A DNA stretch of 8,005 nt from Chloroflexota bacterium (GTDB lineage: Bacteria > Chloroflexota > Dehalococcoidia > Bin125): positions 1-8,005 of the forward strand of contig JAPPBK010000262.1 in NCBI GenBank assembly GCA_026705105.1. Direction: 5' to 3'. The notes under the pieces were generated by a model. It was not told where the DNA came from. It searched no databases and saw only the letters and a program-made list of their open reading frames with translations. A program made the position numbers and the translations under genes. Positions 1-7,660 of this stretch are shown here, one piece after another (the first letter of the stretch is position 1; each line of letters starts with the position of its first letter).

Positions 1-131
1 CCCCATATCATGCGTCGTGCGTCCGATGACCCGGGTCCGGCGCCGGTTGTCGGTCCTGGTGACGCGGCCATCGACCGCAGTGTGCGAGTTGAGGTGCAGG
101 GTTCTCAGGTCCTCAACCAAGGCCGTTCATT
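1..131. other. Gene-free left edge
   Basis: No complete gene is visible. A minus-strand frame stays open across the stretch but has neither start nor stop inside it, and I do not recognise the peptide, so it could be the remnant of a gene cut by the window edge. A 7-bp inverted repeat (GTTGAGG at 88-94 and CCTCAAC at 111-117, 16-nt loop) lies just past the stop of the HTH gene at 132. It has no T-run on either strand, so I do not call it a terminator. Confidence 0.4.
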
Positions 132-455
132 TTATCTCGGGCGGACAGTTTGGACCTTGAGCTGTAGGCCCTCGCGCTTCTGCAGACAGCCAATGATCAG
201 GAAAAGGTTGCGTGCCTGCGGGTTGCCGTGCGGCCCGAGCATGCGCAATAGACTCTTCGATGACTTGTTCGTCAGCCCGGCGAGTTCCTGGAATCCGATG
301 GCCGCATTGACATAGTCGCGCAATATTGACTTCCCGGTTTCCACTTCACCGGCAAGAAGGCACTCCACGCCCTCCTCCAGCAGCGTCTCGCGAAATGCCG
401 GATCGCGCTCGGTTCGCGCACGTACGGTTTCCTTGAGGTCGCGGGTCAAAGACAT
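132..455 (-). CDS. Small HTH regulator, HigA/addiction-module antidote-like
   Basis: A 107-residue protein beginning MSLTRDLKETV. It resembles the small alphaproteobacterial 'helix-turn-helix / addiction module antidote' proteins that share the pattern RDPAFR..LL.E..E.LL.GE.E.GK..LRDY.NA. The likely HTH lies at residues 54-75 (GFQELAGLTNKSSKSLLRML), and the C-terminus ends in a basic tail. The expected role is a cytoplasmic DNA-binding repressor, or an antitoxin that autoregulates its own promoter. I chose the ATG at 455 over the upstream GTG/ATG at 524 because family members begin at this point and because GGAGG (complement of 466-470) sits 10 bases upstream. It lies 121 bases beyond the stop of the acetolactate synthase gene on the same strand, so it probably has its own promoter. 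No toxin gene is visible on either side: the 121 bases before it and the 131 after it carry nothing recognisable. The family call is fairly secure, but the role as antitoxin is inference. Confidence 0.75.
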   Translation of the reverse strand: MSLTRDLKETVRARTERDPAFRETLLEEGVECLLAGEVETGKSILRDYVNAAIGFQELAGLTNKSSKSLLRMLGPHGNPQARNLFLIIGCLQKREGLQLKVQTVRPR

Positions 456-499
456 GGATCTCAACCCTCCGGCGAATCTGTTGCCGTGTCCCGCGAGGG

Positions 500-517
500 C
501 TAGGTGCGACACCCTAG
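500..517 (-). promoter_or_regulatory. Inverted repeat, candidate operator of the HTH gene
   Basis: CTAGGTG at 500-506 and CACCCTAG at 510-517 form an inverted repeat around a 3-base centre, with one bulged base. It lies about 45-60 bases upstream of the HTH gene's start at 455, which is where an autoregulatory operator would be expected. I find no convincing -35/-10 pair there, so the assignment rests on symmetry and position only. Confidence 0.3.
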
Positions 518-576
518 TCTGCACTCAGCTTGTCTCCCGGCCCCATACCAAGGGCAGGAAGTCTTTCGGCAGCCTG

Positions 577-2325
<1,749 letters not shown>

Positions 2326-2355
2326 CGTATCTTGGCCCGGAGTTGGGAAGAGCCC

Positions 2356-2361
2356 ATTGTA
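2356..2361 (-). promoter_or_regulatory. Candidate -10 box for the acetolactate synthase gene
   Basis: On the minus strand TACAAT (5 of 6 to the sigma-70 consensus) lies 30 bases before the ATG at 2325, which would give a leader of about 24 bases. No convincing -35 hexamer is found 16-18 bases upstream, so this is tentative. I see no leader-peptide run of Leu/Val/Ile codons or attenuator hairpin in the short leader. Confidence 0.3.
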
Positions 2362-2481
2362 GGGTCGGAATTTGGAAAGCACACGCGACGGCCGTACCTG
2401 ACCGGCTTCGCCGATGACCGTGGCGGCGACCGGCTGGAGCTGGACCGCAAGTCTTCGGCCGGCAGCACGCGGCGGCCTCAC

Positions 2482-2559
2482 GATAGTGGCGAGAGGCGGG
2501 ATCTGGAAGATGCCACGGTGCGGCGGTCTGACCTTGCTGCCGCGGTGAAATCTGCTTGG
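2482..2559 (+). pseudogene. Relic of a tyrosine integrase gene
   Basis: Bases 2518-2559 match 5259-5300 inside the intact integrase at 38 of 42 positions without gaps. Both encode VRRSDLAAAVK[S/P]AW, a stretch of the core-binding domain. The bases just before (2482-2517) read DLEDAT in the same frame, plausible for the integrase segment preceding this motif, and 2482-2525 also matches 4122-4167. Similarity fades after 2559 and a stop appears in the most integrase-like continuing frame, so no functional gene remains. I read it as debris of a second, related integrase, so the locus has been hit more than once. The match to the resident integrase is direct observation; the origin is inference. 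Confidence 0.6.
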
Positions 2560-2717
2560 AGTGCGTCGGCGACGGCGAAAATCTGGAGGCGGCGAGCTAG
2601 CGCAAGAGTGCGCTGTTCGACCGGTTCCTCGGGTTCGATGCCGGCCTCTTCAGGACCGAGGGGTCGTTGCACTGACGCCGAGGGCGGGCCGGCGGAGACG
2701 TGGCGGCCGGGGCGTTA

Positions 2718-3152
2718 TCAGGGCGATGCGCGGTCGTCCGACCAGGGGTCGATGACCGCAATCCCGCAGTGCTGGAAGTCGGTGGCATTGCGGGTGGCGA
2801 CCGCTGCGTCCCTCGCGCGAGCGATGGCGGCGATCTGGCAGTCCGCCTCCAGGATCGGTCGGCCAATGGAGCGGCGCGAGGCGGCGATCGTCGCATAGGC
2901 CCTGGCGGCGGCGCTGTCGAACGGTAGCACGCGCCCCGAGAAATCCTCCCGCACGACGGCGTCGACTTCGGCGGCGAGGCGGTCGCGTCGCTGGCCGGAC
3001 GGCAGGATTGCCGCGCTCGCACGGAGCTCCGCCTCGCTGACGGCGGTCAGGTGGAGATCGCCGGAGTCCTGTCGCGAGAACCACGCCATTACCGCAGGCT
3101 CGGGTGTCGGCCGCATCAGCTCGGAGATCACATTCGTGTCTACGACCACCAT
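2718..3152 (-). CDS. fitB: PIN-domain toxin, FitB/VapC type
   Basis: A 144-residue PIN-domain protein, the expected size for FitB/VapC ribonuclease toxins, which cleave RNA in the cytoplasm when released from their antitoxin. The N-terminus VVVDTNVISELMRP carries the first acidic residue, Asp5. Glu42 (in AVSEAELRAS), Asp104 (EADCQIAAIA) and Asp125 (ATRNATDF) complete the usual metal-binding set. The closing DFQHCGIAVIDPW is typical of the FitB branch. The ATG at 3152 starts directly at the conserved beta strand, 11 bases after the antitoxin stop. No Shine-Dalgarno stands in that gap, so translation is probably coupled to the upstream antitoxin gene. All catalytic acids are present, so the toxin should be active. 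The name fitB is by family resemblance; vapC is the broader label. Confidence 0.92.
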   Translation of the reverse strand: MVVVDTNVISELMRPTPEPAVMAWFSRQDSGDLHLTAVSEAELRASAAILPSGQRRDRLAAEVDAVVREDFSGRVLPFDSAAARAYATIAASRRSIGRPILEADCQIAAIARARDAAVATRNATDFQHCGIAVIDPWSDDRASP

Positions 3153-3163
3153 GGCGGGCGTGC

Positions 3164-3406
3164 TCAGCCGAACTCGGGCGGCGGGCGCATCGGGCCGCGC
3201 TCGGGAAGTTCGAGCTCGACGCCGCCGAGCGCGGCGAAGCGCGCGTGGATGGAGCGGCCGAGGTCCTTCGGAGGCGGCGCCTCGCCGACGGTGCGGCGCA
3301 GGATGTCGCGGGCTTCCTCTTCCATAGAACGGCCGTTTTCAGCGGCACGCACGCGAAGCCTGCGTTTCAACCCGTCGTCGAGGTTGCGGATGGTGTTGCT
3401 TGCCAC
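3164..3406 (-). CDS. fitA: RHH antitoxin, FitA-like
   Basis: An 80-residue antitoxin upstream of, and cotranscribed with, the PIN toxin. The N-terminal half (VASNTIRNLDDGLKRRLRVR, then AAENGRSMEEEARDILRR) is the ribbon-helix-helix DNA-binding fold seen in FitA. The C-terminal half (LGRSIHARFAALGG, ending in MRPPPEFG) is the extended segment that wraps the toxin and blocks its active site in FitAB complexes. I chose the GTG at 3406 because homologues begin MASNTIRNLDD and GGAGG (complement of 3416-3420) lies 9 bases upstream. The next GTG, at 3430, would add eight unrelated residues. The protein is expected to repress its own operon together with FitB, and an inverted repeat lies inside the promoter upstream. 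Confidence 0.9.
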   Translation of the reverse strand: MASNTIRNLDDGLKRRLRVRAAENGRSMEEEARDILRRTVGEAPPPKDLGRSIHARFAALGGVELELPERGPMRPPPEFG

Positions 3407-3440
3407 GGACGACGTCCTCCGTATCGGCACTATGTGCGCA

Positions 3441-3467
3441 ATTAAGCAACGATTGCGTTGCAGTCAA
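3441..3467 (-). promoter_or_regulatory. Promoter with embedded operator of the fitAB operon
   Basis: On the minus strand TTGACT (complement of 3462-3467, 5 of 6 to the -35 consensus) is followed after 15 bases by CTTAAT (complement of 3441-3446, 4 of 6 to the -10 consensus). This places transcription start near 3434 and gives a leader of about 28 bases with the GGAGG site in it. Between the two boxes sits a perfect 6-bp inverted repeat, GCAACG-attg-CGTTGC (3446-3461). Repressor binding there would block RNA polymerase, the usual logic of RHH antitoxin autoregulation. The spacer is short for sigma-70 (15 instead of 17). Confidence 0.55.
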
Positions 3468-4613
3468 TCTGGGGATGTCGGCAGGGAGTGGCGTCGGCCA
3501 TGCGGCTTCCGCGAGATGCTTGGGGTCGCGCTGAGCTCCTCCCGTGGCCAACTGGCGATAGGTATCTCGACGCCGTGGTGCCACTGGCCGATGCTGGGTG
3601 GCGCCGCAACCGCCAATCCGTCAGGTGTGCAGTTTTAGGTTGCCAGGCATGGGAAAATTACGGTTGCCAGCTACACAATGTCCTCCAGCGGGTGCGGATG
3701 CCGACCAGCAACGGTCGTTCCAGCCGGCAGCAATCGGAGCGCATGACGGAAGCAACGACGTCGTCTGAACTGCTCCGAGAGAAGGCTGCCTTGGGCGGTT
3801 CAGCGACCATGCGGGGCCGCAACGCGAGTGAACGCCGAGCAGGCCCCGAAACTGCAAGCGCGGAAGCTGACCCGCCATTCTGACGGGGGAGGCCGCCATC
3901 GACCGGGAAGCGAACGACGCATGCACCGGTCGGTTCCGCCGGGGTGGTGGCGGCAGCACGCATGGAAGAGGGAGACCGGAGCAACACCGGAAGTCCAGTC
4001 GGTGGCGTGGCACGCGCTGACCGGAACCTCGCGAGGGGCCGGCCGGGCCGGCAGGGTGGCGGAGGGGCTTGTAGTACCGCAGAAGCCGGGCGACGCCCGT
4101 GGAGGGAAGGAGCGCCGGTTCGAGAGTGATGCGGGAGGCGGCATCTGGAAAATGCCATGGTGCGGCGTGTCGGCCGCGCATGCGAAGCGCTGGTTCGCAG
4201 GACGCACGACGGCTCCCTTGCGGTTGGGCCACGCGGACCGGGCCCGGCAGGAACACCTCCAAGCGTTAGGGCATGGACCGCGCCGCGCCATTGCCGCTAT
4301 GGCAACTGAGTTTTTGGGTGGATCGAATGACGTTGGGTAGGACGGTCGCCGGTTGGCGTCGGATGGCCGTGTGACCCGGAGGTCTTGCGTTGACTGACCG
4401 CCCGCCCAACGGGTAACTGCTGCTGGCGAGTGCTGACCGAGGTCCTTACAGGCGCATGCATTCCTTGGCATCAAGTGTGGTTTCGCAGGAGATTCGGCCG
4501 GGCGAGTGTTCGGAGGCGTGCCGGGCTTCCGATCTGCTTCGGTGGATGGACGTTGCGTATCTACCGGGGGACCAGCATTGCCTGCTGGAGCTGCCGGGAA
4601 TGAGGGCTGGTCG
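3468..4613. other. Gene-poor stretch before the integrase
   Basis: About 1.1 kb with several overlapping open frames on both strands (plus-strand frames at 3458-3883 and 3828-4340, minus-strand frames at 3621-4262 and 3800-4474). None shows a recognisable domain, and they overlap each other heavily, as expected of GC-rich non-coding DNA. A relic occupies 4122-4167. Around 4054-4128 a plus-strand frame reads AEGLVVPQKPGDARGGKERR, which recalls the leader region in front of group II intron reverse transcriptases, but no reverse transcriptase follows. The stretch probably represents decayed mobile DNA plus the 5' region of the integrase. Confidence 0.4.
4122..4167 (+). repeat. Second copy of the integrase-relic segment
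   Basis: This segment matches 2482-2525. The best part, 4135-4167 against 2493-2525, is identical at 30 of 33 positions; the left part needs a 2-base gap. One plus-strand frame reads LENAMVRR, compared with LEDATVRR in the copy at 2482-2559, so it may be a fragment of the same integrase-like gene, cut off before the SDLAAAVK motif. It is direct evidence that sequence on both sides of fitAB shares a recent origin. Confidence 0.5.
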
Positions 4614-6161
4614 ATGACTGGGCGCCGGCGACTGCCGTCAGTCGGAGACTTGCGGACGGCGGCGGACGTCGATGCTTTGCCGGACGATCCGGTGGCGCTG
4701 AAGATGCTCTTGGTGGAAGCGGTGAGTCGCGGAAGCGGCGTGGAAACGTATCTGGTCTACGGCGACCAGTGGTTGCGAAACGCAGCGGACGTGAGTGCGC
4801 TGCCGGACGACCCGGCCATGCTCAAGATGCTGTTGATGGAAGCGGTGAACCGCGGCAGGCGATTGACGAACAGTGGTCTGGGTCGCCTGGAGCCCGGCCG
4901 GCACTACGTTGGCGACGGGACCGGGCTGTTCGTGGACGTGTCCGAGAAAAGAAAGGTTTCGTTTGGTCAGCGGTTGCGTATTGCCGGGACCGGCAAGCGC
5001 ATTGAACTGGGGCTTGGGTCGTGGCCTGCCTTCCGACTGGAAGAAGTGAAGACGAAAGCAGTGACGCATCAGCGGATGGCACGACACGGCAAGAATCCAT
5101 TGCTGGTACGGGCGGAAGTGCCGACCGTCGCGGAAGCTGTCGAAGAGTTCTTTAAGGAGTTCGGCCCCTCCTGGGTAGGTCGCAACACAGAGCGCGCCTA
5201 CCGGGCGAGCCTCGCAAAGTACGTATTGCCGCGGCTCGGCGCGCGGCGCGTGGATCAAGTGCGGCGGTCTGACCTTGCCGCGGCGGTGAAACCTGCCTGG
5301 GTGGAGTACCGGCGGGTTGGGCGCGATCTGCTCCGGGTGCTCCGTGGCACGTTTCGCTGGGTCCGGGCCCATGATTTTCGCAATGACCTTCCAACGGACG
5401 GGGTAGAGGACCTGTTACCACGGATCGAACGCGAGGAACGCCACCATGAAGCGATGAGCCACGAAGACGTTGCGGAAGCGGTAGCTAGGGCCCGGATGTT
5501 CGAGAACCACGTCAGGAGGGTGACGCCAAGTGACGGGATGCTGGCCCTCGCATTCGAGATGACGATTCTGACGGGCCTCCGGCGGCAGGAGCTCGTGGGT
5601 ATCCGCTGGGGTGACATCGATGGATCGAAGCGCGTGCTGACGATCGATGCGCATCGCATGAAGAAGAAGACCAAGGCGCACATGGTCCCGCTGTCGAGCG
5701 CGGCGATGGACGTATTGCGGCGAGCGCGCGAACTGGGCTCCGGCACGGACAGCGAGGGCGACCGCGTGTTCGCGTATGCGGAGCACATCGGCGATCGTGT
5801 CGCGATCAGGCCGATTTCGCCGTATTCGCTGTCGAGATTCCTGCAGCGCCTCGGCCTGAACGGCACGTTGCACGGTTTTCGGAGCGCTCTCGATGACTGG
5901 GCGACCGAGAAGGGCACGGATGCGCAGATCGTGGAGCGCGCATTGGGCCATGCGGTGAAGAGCAAGGTGAGGCGTGCTTACTCGCGGACGGATCTGCTCG
6001 AGCGTCGGCGAGCGCTCATGGAGGCATGGGGCGAGCACGCCACCCGCGCCTGCCAAGGGGGCGCGGACGTCCGGCGGTTCCCGGGCCCCTCTCTTCCCCT
6101 CCAGGAACCCCACCAGTCCGTGCTTGGGGTACCGCGCAAGATGACCCGCGTGTCCTCATGA
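4614..6161 (+). CDS. int: Tyrosine recombinase / P4-like integrase (DUF4102 type)
   Basis: A 515-residue site-specific recombinase that would integrate and excise a genomic island or prophage-like element. Domains in order: an unusual N-terminal part with two copies of a 28-residue repeat (13-40 and 54-81); the arm-type DNA-binding domain (DUF4102-like) at about 84-165, recognisable by LGRLEPGRHYVGDGTGLFVDV and IELGLGSWPAFRLEE; the SAM-like core-binding domain at about 170-255; and the catalytic domain at about 280-475. The catalytic residues visible are Arg323 (TGLRRQEL), a lysine in HRMKKKTK (about 350-354), His420 and Arg423 (LHGFR), His446 (ALGH) and the nucleophile Tyr456 (RAYSRTD), so the enzyme looks active. 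I chose the ATG at 4614 because a GAGG stands 8 bases upstream; the frame opens at a GTG at 4506 whose 36 extra residues look unstructured. The tail after about 475 is low in structure. Its 3' end faces the porin, so an attachment site would be expected on one side or the other, but I could not identify one. Confidence 0.93.
   Translation: MTGRRRLPSVGDLRTAADVDALPDDPVALKMLLVEAVSRGSGVETYLVYGDQWLRNAADVSALPDDPAMLKMLLMEAVNRGRRLTNSGLGRLEPGRHYVGDGTGLFVDVSEKRKVSFGQRLRIAGTGKRIELGLGSWPAFRLEEVKTKAVTHQRMARHGKNPLLVRAEVPTVAEAVEEFFKEFGPSWVGRNTERAYRASLAKYVLPRLGARRVDQVRRSDLAAAVKPAWVEYRRVGRDLLRVLRGTFRWVRAHDFRNDLPTDGVEDLLPRIEREERHHEAMSHEDVAEAVARARMFENHVRRVTPSDGMLALAFEMTILTGLRRQELVGIRWGDIDGSKRVLTIDAHRMKKKTKAHMVPLSSAAMDVLRRARELGSGTDSEGDRVFAYAEHIGDRVAIRPISPYSLSRFLQRLGLNGTLHGFRSALDDWATEKGTDAQIVERALGHAVKSKVRRAYSRTDLLERRRALMEAWGEHATRACQGGADVRRFPGPSLPLQEPHQSVLGVPRKMTRVSS
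4650..4856 (+). repeat. Tandem 28-codon repeat within the integrase N-terminus
   Basis: Two copies, 4650-4733 and 4773-4856, separated by 13 codons. Each encodes the pattern LR.AADV.ALPDDP..LKMLL.EAV.RG. I count 22 of 28 identical residues and 64 of 84 identical bases, so this is an older internal duplication whose protein pattern has been kept. The ALPDDP..LK.LL core resembles the N-terminus of IS66-family TnpC proteins as I remember them. Confidence 0.85.
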
Positions 6162-6425
6162 ATGAGGTCGGCTCCGGCGACCGGGAGCGATCAGCTGGGT
6201 ACAGGTGCGGACAGGCCATGCGGCGGACTGTGCGGGTTTAGAGATCCTGGGATCCCCCGCCCAAATGCCCCGCCATCAGGCCATGGATGTGTTGGTTTCC
6301 GGGTCGGAGGGGCGAAATGATCGACCCGCTTCAAGTACGCAGCCGGCGACTTGAATAAGTGGCCAGACAAACAGCCATTTGGTTTTCGTCTTTAACATCA
6401 AATCTTTAAGGCGCCAAGAATCTGA
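6162..6425. other. Gap between integrase and porin
   Basis: No gene is visible. The right part (about 6355-6425) is clearly richer in A and T than its surroundings and would suit a porin promoter and leader, but I find no good -35/-10 pair. A 7-bp inverted repeat, CGGGTCG (6300-6306) and CGACCCG (6322-6328), has no T-run after it. The right end of any island carried by the integrase should lie near here, but I see no tRNA gene or direct repeat marking it. Confidence 0.4.
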
Positions 6426-7580
6426 AATTACGACACCAAATCCTCTTTCCCGGCCGGGGGGACGGGAAGAGAGCCAAGCTCATACGGTTCCGCATTCGCA
6501 GGAACCGCGCATGCGCAGGGCGAGGTCACCGTCGGCGGCGCGATTGAAGTAATCGGCGGCACTTCCGACCACGCTGATGGTAATGACGGCTTTGACCGCG
6601 GCCTGTTCAGCCGGATCAATGTCAACTACTCCAACACGCTCGACAATGGCCTGGTGATCAGCGGCAACATCGCGTACCTGCTGAACCAGCGTGGTGACAA
6701 CCGCACGCAGTCCGTCAACACCGACGACATCAACGAAATGATGATGGACGACGGTTCGGGCATGATGATGGGCGACATGGACATCGACGTCTCGGGCGGC
6801 CAGAACCGGCAGAACTACGCTCCTGACATCCTCGCCATCAGCGTCGGCGGCGGCTTCGGTACGGTCACCATGGGTCACCACGCGATGGCGGCGTGCGCGA
6901 TGCTTCCGCGCCCGATCGCTTTCGTGCCCGGCGGTGTCAACGCAACCTGGCACAGCCTGTTCATGGGTGTAGGCACCATCAACGTCACGCACTCAGAGGT
7001 CAACTACTGCGGAACGCCCACCGGCATTTCGTACTCCACGCCTTCGATGGGCGGCTTGGCCGCGATGGTGAGCTACGCTCCCAACATGGATGCCGACCAG
7101 ACCGGAAGCCTGGGTAACGCCAGCCGCGATGGTGAGGACTACCTCAACGCCGCGGTTACGTTCGGATCCGACATGGGCGGCATGAGCATCAACGTCGGTG
7201 CCGCTTTCCAGACGGCGGCGGACGACTACGTCGACTCCGTGACGATCGCTGCCAGCGCCGGAATGGGCGGAGCGACCGTCGGGTTCTCTTGGTACGACAA
7301 CGGTGACAACACGGATGGTGCCTACCGAAGCGGCACGACCGGATGGACCGTTGGCGCGAAGTACTCGCTTGGTGCCATCACGCCCGGAATCACATACAGC
7401 AGCATGGAATGCGACAATTGCGACGATCAGGACGAGGAAACCGCCCTGGTGGTCGGCGCGAGCTACGCTGTGGGCGGCGGGCTCAGCGTGTTCGCCGAAT
7501 ACCTGGCCATGGAGACAACGCGGAACGGCGTGGCCGACGATGACACTCTTCTGATGTCGGGCGTCACGCTTGGCTTCTGA
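6426..7580 (+). CDS. Outer-membrane porin (Porin_4-like), 5' end lacking a start codon
   Basis: The frame is open from just after the stop at 6423-6425. It contains a typical end of a signal peptide, SAFAGTAHA, with cleavage before QGEVTVGGAIEV (first mature base 6516). The mature part is about 354 residues, normal for a general porin that forms a 16-strand trimeric barrel for passive diffusion of small solutes. Alternating aromatic/hydrophobic strands with acidic loops run throughout, and the protein ends in SGVTLGF with the terminal Phe needed for outer-membrane assembly by the BAM complex. No in-frame ATG, GTG or TTG exists between 6426 and 6653. The first is a GTG at 6654, which would remove the signal peptide and 46 mature residues and cannot be the true start of an exported protein. 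The residues before SAFAG (FPAGGTGREPSSYG) are not hydrophobic. The gene is therefore either a recent pseudogene, damaged or replaced at its 5' end, or carries sequence errors there. A terminator follows directly. Confidence 0.8.
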   Translation, partial: NYDTKSSFPAGGTGREPSSYGSAFAGTAHAQGEVTVGGAIEVIGGTSDHADGNDGFDRGLFSRINVNYSNTLDNGLVISGNIAYLLNQRGDNRTQSVNTDDINEMMMDDGSGMMMGDMDIDVSGGQNRQNYAPDILAISVGGGFGTVTMGHHAMAACAMLPRPIAFVPGGVNATWHSLFMGVGTINVTHSEVNYCGTPTGISYSTPSMGGLAAMVSYAPNMDADQTGSLGNASRDGEDYLNAAVTFGSDMGGMSINVGAAFQTAADDYVDSVTIAASAGMGGATVGFSWYDNGDNTDGAYRSGTTGWTVGAKYSLGAITPGITYSSMECDNCDDQDEETALVVGASYAVGGGLSVFAEYLAMETTRNGVADDDTLLMSGVTLGF

Positions 7581-7589
7581 TCTGTATTC

Positions 7590-7616
7590 GGGATAGCCGT
7601 CCTACGACGGCATCCC
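7590..7616 (+). other. Hairpin downstream of the porin
   Basis: GGGATAGCCGTC (7590-7601) pairs with GACGGCATCCC (7606-7616) over a 4-base loop, giving 11 base pairs with one bulged A. It starts 9 bases after the porin stop and has no T-run. It may protect the 3' end of the porin transcript or be part of the same 3'-UTR as the terminator that follows. Confidence 0.55.
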
Positions 7617-7628
7617 ATTACAAAATTT

Positions 7629-7660
7629 GGCGGTGGCCTTCGGGCCGCCGCCTTTTTTTT
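7629..7660 (+). terminator. Rho-independent terminator of the porin
   Basis: GGCGGTGGCC (7629-7638), loop TTCG, GGCCGCCGCC (7643-7652), then eight T's (7653-7660). The stem has ten pairs, including one T-G wobble, closed by a UUCG-type tetraloop. It lies 49 bases after the porin stop, in the right orientation, and is a strong intrinsic terminator. Confidence 0.93.

Larger units (their letters stand above)
2326..2717. other. Intergenic stretch between ilvB and the toxin gene
   Basis: The first 30-40 bases hold the presumed ilvB promoter. An integrase relic occupies 2482-2559 and is described separately. The rest (2380-2481 and 2560-2717) shows no reading frame I recognise. Both ilvB (starting at 2325) and the toxin gene (ending at 2718) lie on the minus strand, and nothing here suggests they form one transcript. 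Confidence 0.5.

Noticed and set aside
4390..4420. TTGACT at 4390-4395 as the -35 box of the integrase promoter
   Set aside because: No acceptable -10 hexamer lies 16-18 bases downstream, and the leader to the start at 4614 would be about 200 bases.
3621..4474. Overlapping open frames on both strands (minus 3621-4262 and 3800-4474, plus 3828-4340)
   Set aside because: They have Arg/Pro/Ala-rich composition, no domains, no good ribosome sites, and mutual overlap. I treat the region as non-coding or decayed.
6300..6328. Inverted repeat CGGGTCG / CGACCCG as an integrase terminator or att core
   Set aside because: The stem is only 7 bp with a 15-base loop, without a T-run and without a second copy elsewhere in the window.
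6471..6490. GAGCC...CGGTTC pairing that recalls the ends of group II intron domain V
   Set aside because: It is about 20 bases instead of the usual 34 and lacks the GAAA tetraloop and the catalytic triad geometry. It also overlaps the porin signal-peptide region, so it is probably chance.
6480..6992. Minus-strand open frame of 170 codons opposite the porin
   Set aside because: It is His/Val/Asp-rich antisense shadow of the porin's Asp- and Met-rich coding; no domain or ribosome site.
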